Shown here: one piece after another, positions 1 through 7,787 of the stretch
Layout: each line of letters starts with the position of its first letter
Position numbering within the stretch: the stretch's first letter is position 1
Assembly (NCBI RefSeq): GCF_000739085.1
Contig: NZ_CP009110.1
Coordinates: 3,348,001-3,412,000, forward strand
Direction of reading: 5' to 3'
From: Amycolatopsis methanolica 239
GTDB taxonomy: Bacteria > Actinomycetota > Actinomycetes > Mycobacteriales > Pseudonocardiaceae
Length of the DNA: 64,000 nucleotides
Notes under the pieces: generated by a model
What the model saw: the letters and a program-made list of their open reading frames with translations, nothing else
The model's database searches: none
Told to the model about the DNA's origin: nothing
Made by a program: the position numbers and the translations under genes

Positions 1-357
1 CTGCCCAACACCGGCGGCCGCGTGGTGGATCCGGAGACCGGCACGCCCCTGCCGGGTGTCTACGCGGCGGGCTGGGCCAAGCGCGGTCCCTCCGGAGTCA
101 TCGGCACCAACAAGAAGTGCGCCGCCGACACGATCGCCGCCCTGCTGACCGACTACGCCGGGAGGCGGTTGAGGCCACCCGCCGCTGGCGCGGACGAACT
201 GGCCGCCCTGATCAGTCGCAGGCAGCCGATGGCGCTGGACTACACCGCCTGGAAGGCGATCGACGCCCACGAACGCGCGACCGGCCGCGAGCGCGGGCGA
301 CCGCGGGTGAAGGTGGTGGAGGTACAGGAGATGCTGGACATCGCGAAGCGCGGGTAG
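1..357 (+). CDS. fprA: Ferredoxin/NADP reductase FprA-like, C-terminal part
   Basis: The frame is open from the first base, so the 5' end lies outside the window; 118 codons remain before the TAG. The visible tail includes GWAKRGPSGVIGTNK, the hallmark C-terminal NADP/FAD contact of FprA/adrenodoxin-reductase-type flavoproteins, which pass electrons between NADPH and ferredoxin. The family is about 450-550 residues, so roughly the last quarter is present. The stop codon falls inside the first copy of a 40-base direct repeat. Seen: the motif. Inferred: the subfamily. It may supply reduced ferredoxin to a neighbouring oxygenase, but no P450 lies beside it here. Confidence 0.85.
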   Translation: MPNTGGRVVDPETGTPLPGVYAAGWAKRGPSGVIGTNKKCAADTIAALLTDYAGRRLRPPAAGADELAALISRRQPMALDYTAWKAIDAHERATGRERGRPRVKVVEVQEMLDIAKRG

Positions 358-450
358 CCGGGACGCGGCTCGCGCGGGCTGGTGTCTGGCGCGGCGGGGT
401 GCGCCAGGTGCGGGTGGCCGGGAGGCGGCTGCGCGCGGGCTGGTGTCTGG
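351..450. repeat. Imperfect direct repeat, about 40 bases, two copies
   Basis: Copies at 351-389 and 411-450 differ at only a few positions, including one single-base indel, and have a 60-61-base period. They lie between the fprA-like stop and the 3' end of the enoyl-CoA hydratase. The first copy contains the fprA-like stop codon. No hairpin or coding function is apparent; it may be replication slippage. Confidence 0.7.
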
Positions 451-479
451 TGGGGTGTGGCCGGCCGCGCCCGCGCGTC

Positions 480-1244
480 CTACTTCCCGGTGAAGCGCGG
501 CTTCCGCTTGCCCAGGAACGCGTCCGTGCCCTCGGCGAAGTCGTCGGTCCCGAACAGGAACACCTGCCCCTCCCGCTCGGCCTCCAGTGCCGTCTCGAGG
601 CCGGCGAGAGCGGTCCGGTTGAAGGCGTGCTTGGTCCGCGCGAATGCGTGCGTCGGGCCTGACGCCACCCGCGTGACGAGCCGGCCGGCTTCGTCCGGGA
701 ACTCCGCGTCCGGCACCGCGGCCGTGATCAGGCCCCACTCTTCGGCGGTGCGGGCCGGAATCCGCTCGCCGAGCATCGCCATCCGGGTGGCCCGTGCCCG
801 GCCGGCGGCGGCCGGGATCACAGCGGTGGCGCCGGCGTCGGGCATCAGGCCGACCCCGGCGAAGGCCAGCAGGAAGTACGCGGACTCCGCGGCGACGGTC
901 AAGTCCGTGGCCAGGGCGATCGAGCACCCCGCGCCGGCCGCGAGCCCGTTCACCACCGCGATCACCGGTGCCGGCGTCGCGCGGATCGCCCGGATCAACC
1001 GGTTCGCGCAGTCGATCGTCTCGGTTCCCAGCGCTTGTCCGGGGTTGACCGCCGTCAGATCCGCGCCCGAGCTGAACGCCCGTCCCGCGCCGGTCAGCAC
1101 GATCGCGCGCACACCGGGATCCGCGGCCTCGATGGCTTCCGACGCGTCGCTCAGCATCTGGGAGGTCAGTGCGTTCAGCGCCTCCGGGCGGTTCCACGTG
1201 ACGCGCAGAACGGCGTCTTCGCGCTCGATCAGCACCGCTGCCAT
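480..1244 (-). CDS. Enoyl-CoA hydratase/isomerase family protein (PaaG-like)
   Basis: A 254-residue crotonase-fold protein of normal length. The oxyanion-hole segments are visible: GRAFSSGADL near residues 53-62, and NGLAAGAGCSIALATDL near residue 100. The following GVGLMPDAGAT segment resembles isomerase-type members such as PaaG more than classic hydratases. The C-terminal FLGKRKPRFTGK is typical of the family. It acts on CoA thioesters in the cytoplasm. The stop of the upstream acyl-CoA dehydrogenase is one base before its start, so the two are surely cotranscribed and probably act in sequence. Substrate unknown. Confidence 0.9.
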   Translation of the reverse strand: MAAVLIEREDAVLRVTWNRPEALNALTSQMLSDASEAIEAADPGVRAIVLTGAGRAFSSGADLTAVNPGQALGTETIDCANRLIRAIRATPAPVIAVVNGLAAGAGCSIALATDLTVAAESAYFLLAFAGVGLMPDAGATAVIPAAAGRARATRMAMLGERIPARTAEEWGLITAAVPDAEFPDEAGRLVTRVASGPTHAFARTKHAFNRTALAGLETALEAEREGQVFLFGTDDFAEGTDAFLGKRKPRFTGK

Positions 1245-1245
1245 G

Positions 1246-2403
1246 TCAGGCCTCCTGACGGGCGAGGTCGCGGCCGATGATCTCTTTCATGATCTCGGTC
1301 GTGCCGCCGTAGATCGTCTGGATCCGCGAGTCGAGATAGGCACGCGCGACCGGGTACTCCACCATGTAGCCGTAGCCGCCGTGCAACTGCAGGCAGCGGT
1401 CGATCACACGTTTCTGCAGCTCGGTGGCCCACCACTTGGCCTTGGCCGCGTCCACCGCGGTGAGGTCGCCCGCGTTGAGCGCGAGCACCGCGGCGTCGTG
1501 GTAGGCCCGCGTGACGTCCAGTTCGGTGCTCATCTCGGCCAGTTGGAAGCGGGTGTTCTGGAAGTCCCCGATCGGCTGCCCGAACGCCCGCCGCTGGAAG
1601 CAGTACCGCCTGGTCTCGGCGAACACGGCCGCCGCACTGGCGAGCGCGCCGGTCGCGATCGACAACCGCTCCAGCGGCAGCCGCTCCATCAGGTGCGCGA
1701 ACCCGCGTCCCTCCGTGCCCAGCAGGTTCGACGCCGGCACCCGGACGTTGTCGAAGTACAGCTCGGCCGTGTCCTGTGCGTGCAGTCCGATCTTGTCGAG
1801 CTTGCGGCCGCGGGTGAAGCCCGGCGTGCCGGTCTCGACGACGATGAGGCTGAACCCGCGGGAGCCCGCCCCGGGATCGGTGCGGGCGACGACGATGACG
1901 AAGTCGGCGTTGATCCCGCTGGTGATGAACGTCTTCTGCCCGTTGATCACCCACTCCTCCCCGTCGCGTACGGCGGTGGTGCGCACGCCCTGCAGGTCGC
2001 TGCCCGCGCCGGGCTCGGTCATCGCGATCGCCCCGATCAGTTCACCGGAGGCCATGCCGGTCAGCCACCGGCGCTTCTGCTCGGCGGTGCCCAGATCCTG
2101 CACGTAGGGCACGATGATGTTGTCCTGCAGGGAGAAGCTCGACGTCAGCGAGGCCGCGCCGACGCGGGCGAGCTCTTCGAACACCACCACCTGGTAGCGG
2201 TAGTCGGGCTGGCCGCCACCACCGAACTCCTCCGGAACGCTCAGGCCGATGACGCCCTGCTTGCCCGCCGCCAGCCAGACGTCGCGGTCGATCAGCCGGT
2301 CCGAGTCCCAGCGGGCGAGCTTCGGCTCCACCTCGCGGGTGACGAACTCACGAACCAGTTCGCGGTAGGCCTGGTGGTCGGACGTGAACAGGGTGCGTTC
2401 CAC
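1246..2403 (-). CDS. Acyl-CoA dehydrogenase
   Basis: A full-length 385-residue flavoprotein starting at GTG. Family signatures are present: AMTEPGAGSDLQG, the FAD/acyl-binding segment around residues 130-145, and YGGTTEIMKEIIGRDL near the C-terminus. Position 2 of that last motif is Gly where MCAD-type enzymes have the catalytic Glu, so the base must sit elsewhere, as in long-chain/isovaleryl-type members. It would make an alpha,beta-unsaturated acyl-CoA and pass electrons to ETF. It overlaps functionally with the hydratase 1 base downstream. A palindrome just upstream (2434-2451) may be its operator. Confidence 0.93.
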   Translation of the reverse strand: MERTLFTSDHQAYRELVREFVTREVEPKLARWDSDRLIDRDVWLAAGKQGVIGLSVPEEFGGGGQPDYRYQVVVFEELARVGAASLTSSFSLQDNIIVPYVQDLGTAEQKRRWLTGMASGELIGAIAMTEPGAGSDLQGVRTTAVRDGEEWVINGQKTFITSGINADFVIVVARTDPGAGSRGFSLIVVETGTPGFTRGRKLDKIGLHAQDTAELYFDNVRVPASNLLGTEGRGFAHLMERLPLERLSIATGALASAAAVFAETRRYCFQRRAFGQPIGDFQNTRFQLAEMSTELDVTRAYHDAAVLALNAGDLTAVDAAKAKWWATELQKRVIDRCLQLHGGYGYMVEYPVARAYLDSRIQTIYGGTTEIMKEIIGRDLARQEA

Positions 2404-2433
2404 GGGGTTTCCTCACCGTCCTTGGTGTACAGA

Positions 2434-2451
2434 TTACTGAACGATCGCTAA
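2434..2451. promoter_or_regulatory. Putative TetR-family operator
   Basis: TTACTGAACGATCGCTAA is an imperfect inverted repeat (12 of 18 positions symmetric) with a GAnCGnTC core. TetR regulators of actinobacterial acyl-CoA genes often bind cores of this kind. It lies about 30 bases upstream of the acyl-CoA dehydrogenase GTG and just past the 3' end of the hydrolase gene. Only position and symmetry support it. Confidence 0.4.
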
Positions 2452-2465
2452 GCCGAGATGTGTTG

Positions 2466-3323
2466 TCAAGAGAGCGGAGTCACGCGATCGCCCAGGAAAC
2501 CGAGCAGGCGCTGCGCGAATACGTCGTTGTCGTCGCCGGCCACCATGTGCCCGGCCCCGCGCACGTCGACGATCTCGGCGTGCGGGACCAGGTCCAGCAG
2601 TTCACGCGCGCCCGCCGGGCTCACGATGCGGGAATCGCCCCCGCGCACGAGCAGCGTCGGCACCGTCAGCGACGCGGCGGCGGCCCGGGCGCGGCGCGTC
2701 TGCGCGGCCTGCTCCGCATCGCCCGGAGTGTGGAGGAACCGCGGGTCCCAGTGCCAGTACCAGCGTCCGTCGCGCTCGCGGAGGTTTTTGCGCAGGCCGT
2801 CCGGTCGCGGCGGACGCCTGCGGTTCGGGTTGTAGGCCATCACGGCCGCGGCGGCGTCCTCCAGCGAGTCGAAGCCGTCGAGGCCCGAGCGCATGAACGC
2901 GGCGACCTCGGCCGTGCCCGCCGGCTCGATTCGCGGGGTGACGTCGACCAGCACCAGCGCGCGGCCGAGTCCGGGATCCTCGCCCTGTGCGAGCAGGGCG
3001 GTCATGCCGCCCATCGAGGCGCCCACGAGCACGGGCGGGTCGTCGAGCCTCGCGGCGACTTCGCGCAGATCGGCGACCATGGCGTCCATGCCGTAGTCGG
3101 CGTCCGCCGGCCAGTCGCTGTCGCCGTGCCCGCGCGCGTCCAGGGCGATCGCGGTCCACCCGTGGCCGGCCAGTCGCCGCCCGGTCCGCTGCCACGAATG
3201 CCGGGTCTGGCCGCCGCCGTGCAGTAGCAGGACGGTGCCGAGGGGCCTGTCCGGGGCCCACCGATCTGCCGCGAGCGTGACGTCCCGCCGGGCGAAGGTG
3301 AGCCGGTCGTGTGCTACTGCCAT
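2466..3323 (-). CDS. Alpha/beta hydrolase
   Basis: I chose the ATG at 3323 because GGAGGACC precedes it at good spacing; an in-frame extension to 3383 would run through the promoter. The 285-residue protein shows the fold clearly: LLHGGGQTRHSW (oxyanion strand), LDARGHGDSDW, the nucleophile elbow VGASMGGM, and a C-terminal RGAGHMVAGDDND with the catalytic His. Possibly a thioesterase or carboxyl-ester hydrolase serving the neighbouring CoA pathway. It is divergent from the thiolase operon and shares a 15-base start context with it. Confidence 0.88.
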   Translation of the reverse strand: MAVAHDRLTFARRDVTLAADRWAPDRPLGTVLLLHGGGQTRHSWQRTGRRLAGHGWTAIALDARGHGDSDWPADADYGMDAMVADLREVAARLDDPPVLVGASMGGMTALLAQGEDPGLGRALVLVDVTPRIEPAGTAEVAAFMRSGLDGFDSLEDAAAAVMAYNPNRRRPPRPDGLRKNLRERDGRWYWHWDPRFLHTPGDAEQAAQTRRARAAAASLTVPTLLVRGGDSRIVSPAGARELLDLVPHAEIVDVRGAGHMVAGDDNDVFAQRLLGFLGDRVTPLS

Positions 3324-3347
3324 CGGTGGTCCTCCTCGACGTTGATT

Positions 3348-3364
3348 ATCTATTGTCTTTAGAT
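3348..3364. promoter_or_regulatory. Palindrome in the divergent hydrolase/thiolase promoter
   Basis: ATCTATTGTCTTTAGAT has 5-base perfect arms (ATCTA/TAGAT) in an unusually AT-rich patch between two divergent genes. It lies 25 bases upstream of one start and 48 of the other, so one regulator could control both. This may also be the shared -10 region. Confidence 0.35.
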
Positions 3365-3411
3365 TAGATTCCGGGACGAGCAAGCGACATGCCGAGTGTG
3401 GAGGACCACCG

Positions 3412-4923
3412 ATGCCGCTGGACCCCCGAACCCCCGTCCTGGTCGGCGGTGGTCAGCTGAACCGGCGGGACGACGAGCCGGAGCTCGAACCCGTGTCGAT
3501 GATCGCCGAGGCCGCACGTGCGGCGGAGGCCGACTCCCGCGGCCACGGACTGCTGCGCGCGCTCGACTCGGTGCGCCTGGTCCGGACGCTGTCCTGGAAG
3601 TACCGCGACCCTGGCCGGCTCGTCGCGGATCTGCTTGGCGCTACCCCCTCCCACACCGCCTACACCGCCGATGGAGGTGACAATCCGCAGGCGCTCGTCG
3701 CAGGAGCCGCGCTGGACATCGCCGTCGGCCGGGCGGACGTGGTGCTCGTCGGCGGAGCCGAGGCCTGGCGGACCAGGATGCGGTTGCGCGCGGCGGGGCG
3801 TCGTCCCGATTGGACGGTCCAGGGCGAGCCGGTGCCGGAGGCGCCGCTGCTCGGGAGCACGCAGCCGCTGCTGGGCCAGGGCGAACTGCGGATCGGACTG
3901 GACCGGCCCTCCTCGGTGTACCCGCTGTTCGAGCAGTCGCTGCGCATCGCGGCGGGCCGGACCGTGGACCAGCGCCTCAAGCAGTGTGGTGAGCTGTGGT
4001 CCCGGTTCAGCGAGGTGGCCGCAGCCAACCCGCACGCGTGGACACGCCGGGCGCACAGCACCGAGGAGATCATCACCGTGTCGCCGTCCAACCGGTGGAT
4101 CTCCTGGCCGTACCCGAAACTCCTGAACTCCAACAACATGGTCGAGCAGGCCGCCGCGGTCCTCGTGTGCTCCGTGGCCGCCGCCGAACGAGCCGGGGTT
4201 CCTCGTGAGAACTGGGTGTTCCCGTGGGCGGCCACCGAGGCGCACGACACCTTCGCCATCGCCGAGCGGCAGTCCCTGCACCGCTCGCCGGCGATCCGGA
4301 TCGCCGGACGGCGCCTGCTGGAGCACGGCGGGATCGAGCCCGGGCAGCTGGGTCCGGTCGACCTCTACTCGTGCTTCCCGTCCGCGGTCGGAATCGCTGC
4401 CGCGGAGCTGGGCCTGCCGGTGGACGATCCCCGGCGGCCGCTCACGATCACCGGCGGCCTGACCTTCGCGGGCGGCCCCTGGAACAACTACGTGACGCAC
4501 TCCCTAGCCACCCTGATCACGGCGCTGCGGCGAACCGGTGGACCGGGGCTCGTCACCGCCAACGGGGGCTACCTGACCAAGCACGCCCTGGGCCTGTACG
4601 GCACGGAACCACCGCCGGGGAGTTTCCGGTTCGAAAACGTCCAAACAGAGGTCGACCGCGAGCCGACTACTCGCGCACTCGATCGCTGGCAGGGCACGGG
4701 CGTGGTCGAATCGTGGACCGTGGTGCACGACCGCGACGGCGTTCCGGAGACCGCGTTCCTGGCGGTGCGCACTCCCGGCGGGGCGCGGACGCTGGCCGTC
4801 AACCGCGACCCCGGTGTGGTCGCCGCGCTGGTGTCCGAGGACGTGGCCGGATCGCGGGCGGAGGTCCGCGCGGACGGCACGGCCTGGCCGCGCGGCGCCC
4901 AGTCCATCGAGGAGGAACAGTGA
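3412..4923 (+). CDS. Thiolase-family protein (acetyl-CoA acetyltransferase-like, SCP2 type)
   Basis: A 503-residue protein with ribosome site GGAGG 7 bases before ATG. It has the SCP2-type thiolase layout: N-terminal PVLVGGGQLNRRDD, middle VLVGGAEAW, SPSNRWISWPYPKLLNSNN, then VDLYSCFPSAVGIA and a glycine-rich TITGGLTFAGGPWNNY. An extra C-terminal beta-rich stretch of about 100 residues (from roughly 400) is usual for the actinobacterial subfamily. The role, thiolytic or aldol cleavage of a CoA thioester, is inferred. Its stop overlaps the GTG start of the next hydratase by 4 bases, so this is the first gene of a four-gene operon. Confidence 0.85.
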   Translation: MPLDPRTPVLVGGGQLNRRDDEPELEPVSMIAEAARAAEADSRGHGLLRALDSVRLVRTLSWKYRDPGRLVADLLGATPSHTAYTADGGDNPQALVAGAALDIAVGRADVVLVGGAEAWRTRMRLRAAGRRPDWTVQGEPVPEAPLLGSTQPLLGQGELRIGLDRPSSVYPLFEQSLRIAAGRTVDQRLKQCGELWSRFSEVAAANPHAWTRRAHSTEEIITVSPSNRWISWPYPKLLNSNNMVEQAAAVLVCSVAAAERAGVPRENWVFPWAATEAHDTFAIAERQSLHRSPAIRIAGRRLLEHGGIEPGQLGPVDLYSCFPSAVGIAAAELGLPVDDPRRPLTITGGLTFAGGPWNNYVTHSLATLITALRRTGGPGLVTANGGYLTKHALGLYGTEPPPGSFRFENVQTEVDREPTTRALDRWQGTGVVESWTVVHDRDGVPETAFLAVRTPGGARTLAVNRDPGVVAALVSEDVAGSRAEVRADGTAWPRGAQSIEEEQ

Positions 4924-5705
4924 CAGAACAAGCGGCTCTGTACGAACGCCGGGGACACATCGGCATCGTGACGCTCAACCGGCCGCACGCCCTCAACGCG
5001 GTCAACGCGGAACTGTCGGCGGGCGCGGGGAACGCGCTGGCCGGAGCCGACGCCGACCCGGAGGTGCGCGCGATCGTGATCACCGGCGCGGGCCGCGCCT
5101 TCTGCGCGGGCGCCGATCTCAAGGAGATCGCGCAGCGGCGCCGCATCGACGCGCCGGAGCACCCCGAGTGGGGGTTCGCCGGAATCGTCCGCCACTGGGT
5201 GGCGACACCTACCATCGCGGCCGTGAACGGCTTCGCGTTCGGCGGCGGCACCGAGATCGTGCTCGCGTGCGACCTGGCGGTGGCGGACGAGACGGCCGAG
5301 CTGGGCCTGCCGGAGGTCAAACGTGGTCTGCTCGCCGCGGCCGGGGGCGTGATCCGGCTCCCGCGCGTCGTCCCGGTGAAGATCGCGCTGGAGATCGGCC
5401 TGACCGGACGGCCCGTGCCTGCCGGCGAGGCGGCGCAGCTCGGGCTGGTCAACCGGGTCGCTCCGGAGGGCAAAGCGCTGGAGGTGGCGCTTGAGCTGGC
5501 GGAGGCGATCGCTGCCAACGCGCCGGTGTCGGTGCGCGAGACGAAGCGCGTGATGTACCAAAGCCGCGAGGCGGGCTCGGACTGGGGTGAGGACGCCTGG
5601 GCACTCAACGATCAGGCGGTGCGCAGGGTCATGAGCTCGGCGGATTCCCGGGAAGGGCCGCGCGCGTTCGCGGAGAAACGCGCCCCGCGGTGGGCCGGCC
5701 GATGA
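4920..5705 (+). CDS. Enoyl-CoA hydratase
   Basis: The start is the GTG at 4920, overlapping the thiolase stop as GTGA. The 261-residue crotonase has VTLNRPHALNA at the N-terminus, GRAFCAGADLKEIA (oxyanion hole) and NGFAFGGGTEIVLACDLAVAD. ELGLPEVKRGLLAAAGG keeps a Glu at a usual catalytic position, unlike the paralogue at 480-1244, which has Asp there. It likely hydrates the enoyl-CoA handled by this operon. The 3' end overlaps the next gene as ATGA. Confidence 0.9.
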   Translation: MTEQAALYERRGHIGIVTLNRPHALNAVNAELSAGAGNALAGADADPEVRAIVITGAGRAFCAGADLKEIAQRRRIDAPEHPEWGFAGIVRHWVATPTIAAVNGFAFGGGTEIVLACDLAVADETAELGLPEVKRGLLAAAGGVIRLPRVVPVKIALEIGLTGRPVPAGEAAQLGLVNRVAPEGKALEVALELAEAIAANAPVSVRETKRVMYQSREAGSDWGEDAWALNDQAVRRVMSSADSREGPRAFAEKRAPRWAGR

Positions 5706-6463
5706 CGCCGAAGGTGTTCCCCGGGGTGCCGGCGGACCTGGTGGAGGTCGTCGAGCGGCACGGGCGCGTGGTCGCGGCCGGCGACAACCGGGCCGTGCTG
5801 GCGGACTTCCGGCCCGACCGGATCGGGCAGCTGATCGCCTCGCCATCACTGCCGGAGAGTTTGACGTCCGCCGAGCTGCTCGATCTGCGACCGGAGGAGG
5901 GCGGGCTCTTCGCGGCTCGCATCCGCTACACCGCGGCCGATGGCGGGCAAACCGTGCTGCGTTCCCGATGGATTCGCCTGCCGGAGGGCTGGCGGGTCAC
6001 CGAGGTGCGGAACCTGCCGGCCACGGCACCGCGGATGACCACGGCGGGCCCGGCCGAGGACGGCAGCGACACCCCGCACTGGGAAGGCCTGCGTGCGGGG
6101 GAAGTGCGCGTCCCGCGTTGCGACGGCTGCGCAACCTGGATCTGGCCGTACCGCCCGATCTGCCCGCGCTGTCACGGGTTCGAGCTGTCCTGGGTGGCGG
6201 TCGAACCGACCGGGACCGTGTACTCGTGGACGCGGACATGGCAGCCGTTCGCCCCGGAGTTCTCCGGGCACCTGCCCTTCGTCACGGTGCTGGCCGAGCT
6301 GCCCCAGGCCGGGGGACGCCGGCTGCTGGGCATCCTGCTCGACGCCGACGGGGTGGATCCACTCGTGGGTGAGCCGGTGCGGGCCGAGATCGAAGGCGCG
6401 GCCGACAGCGGGTGGCCGGTGCTGCGCTGGCGGCTGGATCGCCGGGAGGTGAGGCAGGGATGA
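5702..6463 (+). CDS. NTF2-like plus DUF35 (Zn-ribbon/OB-fold) fusion protein
   Basis: A 253-residue protein whose ATG overlaps the previous stop (ATGA). Residues 1-105 look like an NTF2/SnoaL-type alpha+beta domain. From about 125 the protein is DUF35: a zinc ribbon with C140, C143, C154 and C157, then an OB-fold (VEPTGTVYSWTRTW onward). DUF35 proteins such as ChsH2 bind SCP2-type thiolases and are needed for retro-aldol side-chain cleavage by Ltp2-like enzymes. The next gene is exactly such a thiolase. The function of the fused N-terminal domain is unknown; acyl-CoA binding or hydration is possible. Confidence 0.82.
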   Translation: MTPKVFPGVPADLVEVVERHGRVVAAGDNRAVLADFRPDRIGQLIASPSLPESLTSAELLDLRPEEGGLFAARIRYTAADGGQTVLRSRWIRLPEGWRVTEVRNLPATAPRMTTAGPAEDGSDTPHWEGLRAGEVRVPRCDGCATWIWPYRPICPRCHGFELSWVAVEPTGTVYSWTRTWQPFAPEFSGHLPFVTVLAELPQAGGRRLLGILLDADGVDPLVGEPVRAEIEGAADSGWPVLRWRLDRREVRQG

Positions 6464-7635
6464 CCACCGGACGCGGTTTACGCGGCACCGCGGCCGTCGT
6501 CGGAATCGGCAACCCGCGCTACCACAAGCGGGGGACCAGCGAGGATTCCGCGCTGGCCCTCATCCTGAAGGCGATCCTCGCCGCCTGCGAGGACGCGGGC
6601 GCGGATCCACGCGGCATCGACGGCTTCGTCTCCTACGCCAACGACCTCAACGAGGGGCTGGCCGTGGGCGCGGCACTCGGGGTGCGTGAGGTTCGCTGGT
6701 CGACGATGGTCTGGGGTGGCGGTGGCGGTGGTGTCGCCGCGGCGGTCAACGCGGCCGCCGCCGCGGTGGCGACCGGTCAGGCCGAGTGCGTCGCCGTCTA
6801 CCGGGGCATCACCGAGGCCGACGACGGACGGCAGAGCTACGGCAAGGGGCATTTCCCGCCGTTGCTGACTGCGCACGGCATCGTGACGCCGGCGCAGATC
6901 TGCGCGCTGCGCACGCAGCGCATGCTGGAAGCGGACGGGGTGCCGCGCTCCGCGATGGAGGCCCTGACCGCCGTGTCCTACCTGCACGCCCAGAGCAACC
7001 CGGACGCGGCGGCGTTCGGCAAACCGCTCGACCCCGAGGTGTACGCCGATTCCCGGTGGATCGCCGAACCACTGCGGCTCTACGACTGCTCGCGGGAGAA
7101 CGACGGCGCGGGCGCGCTGCTGGTCGTGCCCGCGGAACGGGCTCGCGATTTCGCGCAACCGCCGGCCTACGTCCTCTCCGGCGTGCAGGGGGCAGGGCCG
7201 GACTGGAGCGAGTCCCTGGAGAACGACGCGGCTTACACCAGCGCCGGCTTCCACCCCGCACTGGTGAACCGGATGTGGGACGGCGCCGGAATCAAGGCCG
7301 GCGAGGTCGACGTGGTGCAGGTGTACGAGAACTTCACCGGTCCCGCTGTCGCGTCTCTCATCGACGTCGGCCTGTGCCCGCCGGGCGTGGCTGCGGGGGA
7401 GTTCATGACCGTGGACAACTTGCGCGCGCCCGGGGGCGGGCTGCCGATCAACACCTCGGGCGGGAACATCGCGGACGGGTTCGTGCACGGTATCGGGCTG
7501 GCCGTCGAGGCGGTGCGCCAGATCCGCGGCAGCTCGCCGAACCAGGTCGCGGGCGCCGACGTGTCGCTGCTGCTCGGCGGTCCGATGGCGCCTCTGGTGA
7601 GCGCCACGATCTTCGGCTCCGCGGCGACGCGGTAA
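6460..7635 (+). CDS. Ltp2-like thiolase/aldolase
   Basis: A 391-residue SCP2-type thiolase homologue starting with an ATGA overlap. Typical features: SYGKGHFPP, VYENFTGP with Tyr289, and NTSGGNIADGFVHGIG with His343. The tyrosine-containing loop rather than a thiolase cysteine motif, plus the DUF35 partner one gene upstream, point to an Ltp2-like aldolase that cleaves a beta-hydroxyacyl-CoA, as in steroid side-chain degradation. That is inference from family and context; the substrate here need not be a steroid. Last gene of the operon. Confidence 0.83.
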   Translation: MTTGRGLRGTAAVVGIGNPRYHKRGTSEDSALALILKAILAACEDAGADPRGIDGFVSYANDLNEGLAVGAALGVREVRWSTMVWGGGGGGVAAAVNAAAAAVATGQAECVAVYRGITEADDGRQSYGKGHFPPLLTAHGIVTPAQICALRTQRMLEADGVPRSAMEALTAVSYLHAQSNPDAAAFGKPLDPEVYADSRWIAEPLRLYDCSRENDGAGALLVVPAERARDFAQPPAYVLSGVQGAGPDWSESLENDAAYTSAGFHPALVNRMWDGAGIKAGEVDVVQVYENFTGPAVASLIDVGLCPPGVAAGEFMTVDNLRAPGGGLPINTSGGNIADGFVHGIGLAVEAVRQIRGSSPNQVAGADVSLLLGGPMAPLVSATIFGSAATR

Positions 7636-7733
7636 CCCGGCCAACGCCGTGCTGTCGTCGACGCTGCCGAACTTTCCGGTCCCCGCGGCCGGGCCGGCGA
7701 ACGGTCTCGCCACTCCGCGTTCAGGTTGAGTTG

Positions 7734-7759
7734 ACACAAACTTCCCACATTGTTCGTGT
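7734..7759. promoter_or_regulatory. Inverted repeat and TTGACA box upstream of the VTC gene
   Basis: A TTGACA (7731-7736) overlaps an inverted repeat ACACAAAC-N10-GTTCGTGT with one mismatch. No good -10 at standard spacing was found. The position, 30-55 bases before the VTC start, suits an operator or promoter. Confidence 0.35.
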
Positions 7760-7764
7760 GACAT

Positions 7765-7786
7765 GTCCTCCGACATAGAGGAGGAC
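7765..7786 (+). promoter_or_regulatory. Hairpin hiding the ribosome site of the VTC gene
   Basis: GTCCTCC (7765-7771) pairs perfectly with GGAGGAC (7780-7786), leaving an 8-base loop. The right arm is the whole Shine-Dalgarno sequence, one base before the ATG at 7788. In the mRNA this 7-base stem would block initiation unless opened. A control role is inferred. Confidence 0.5.
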
Positions 7787-7787
7787 C

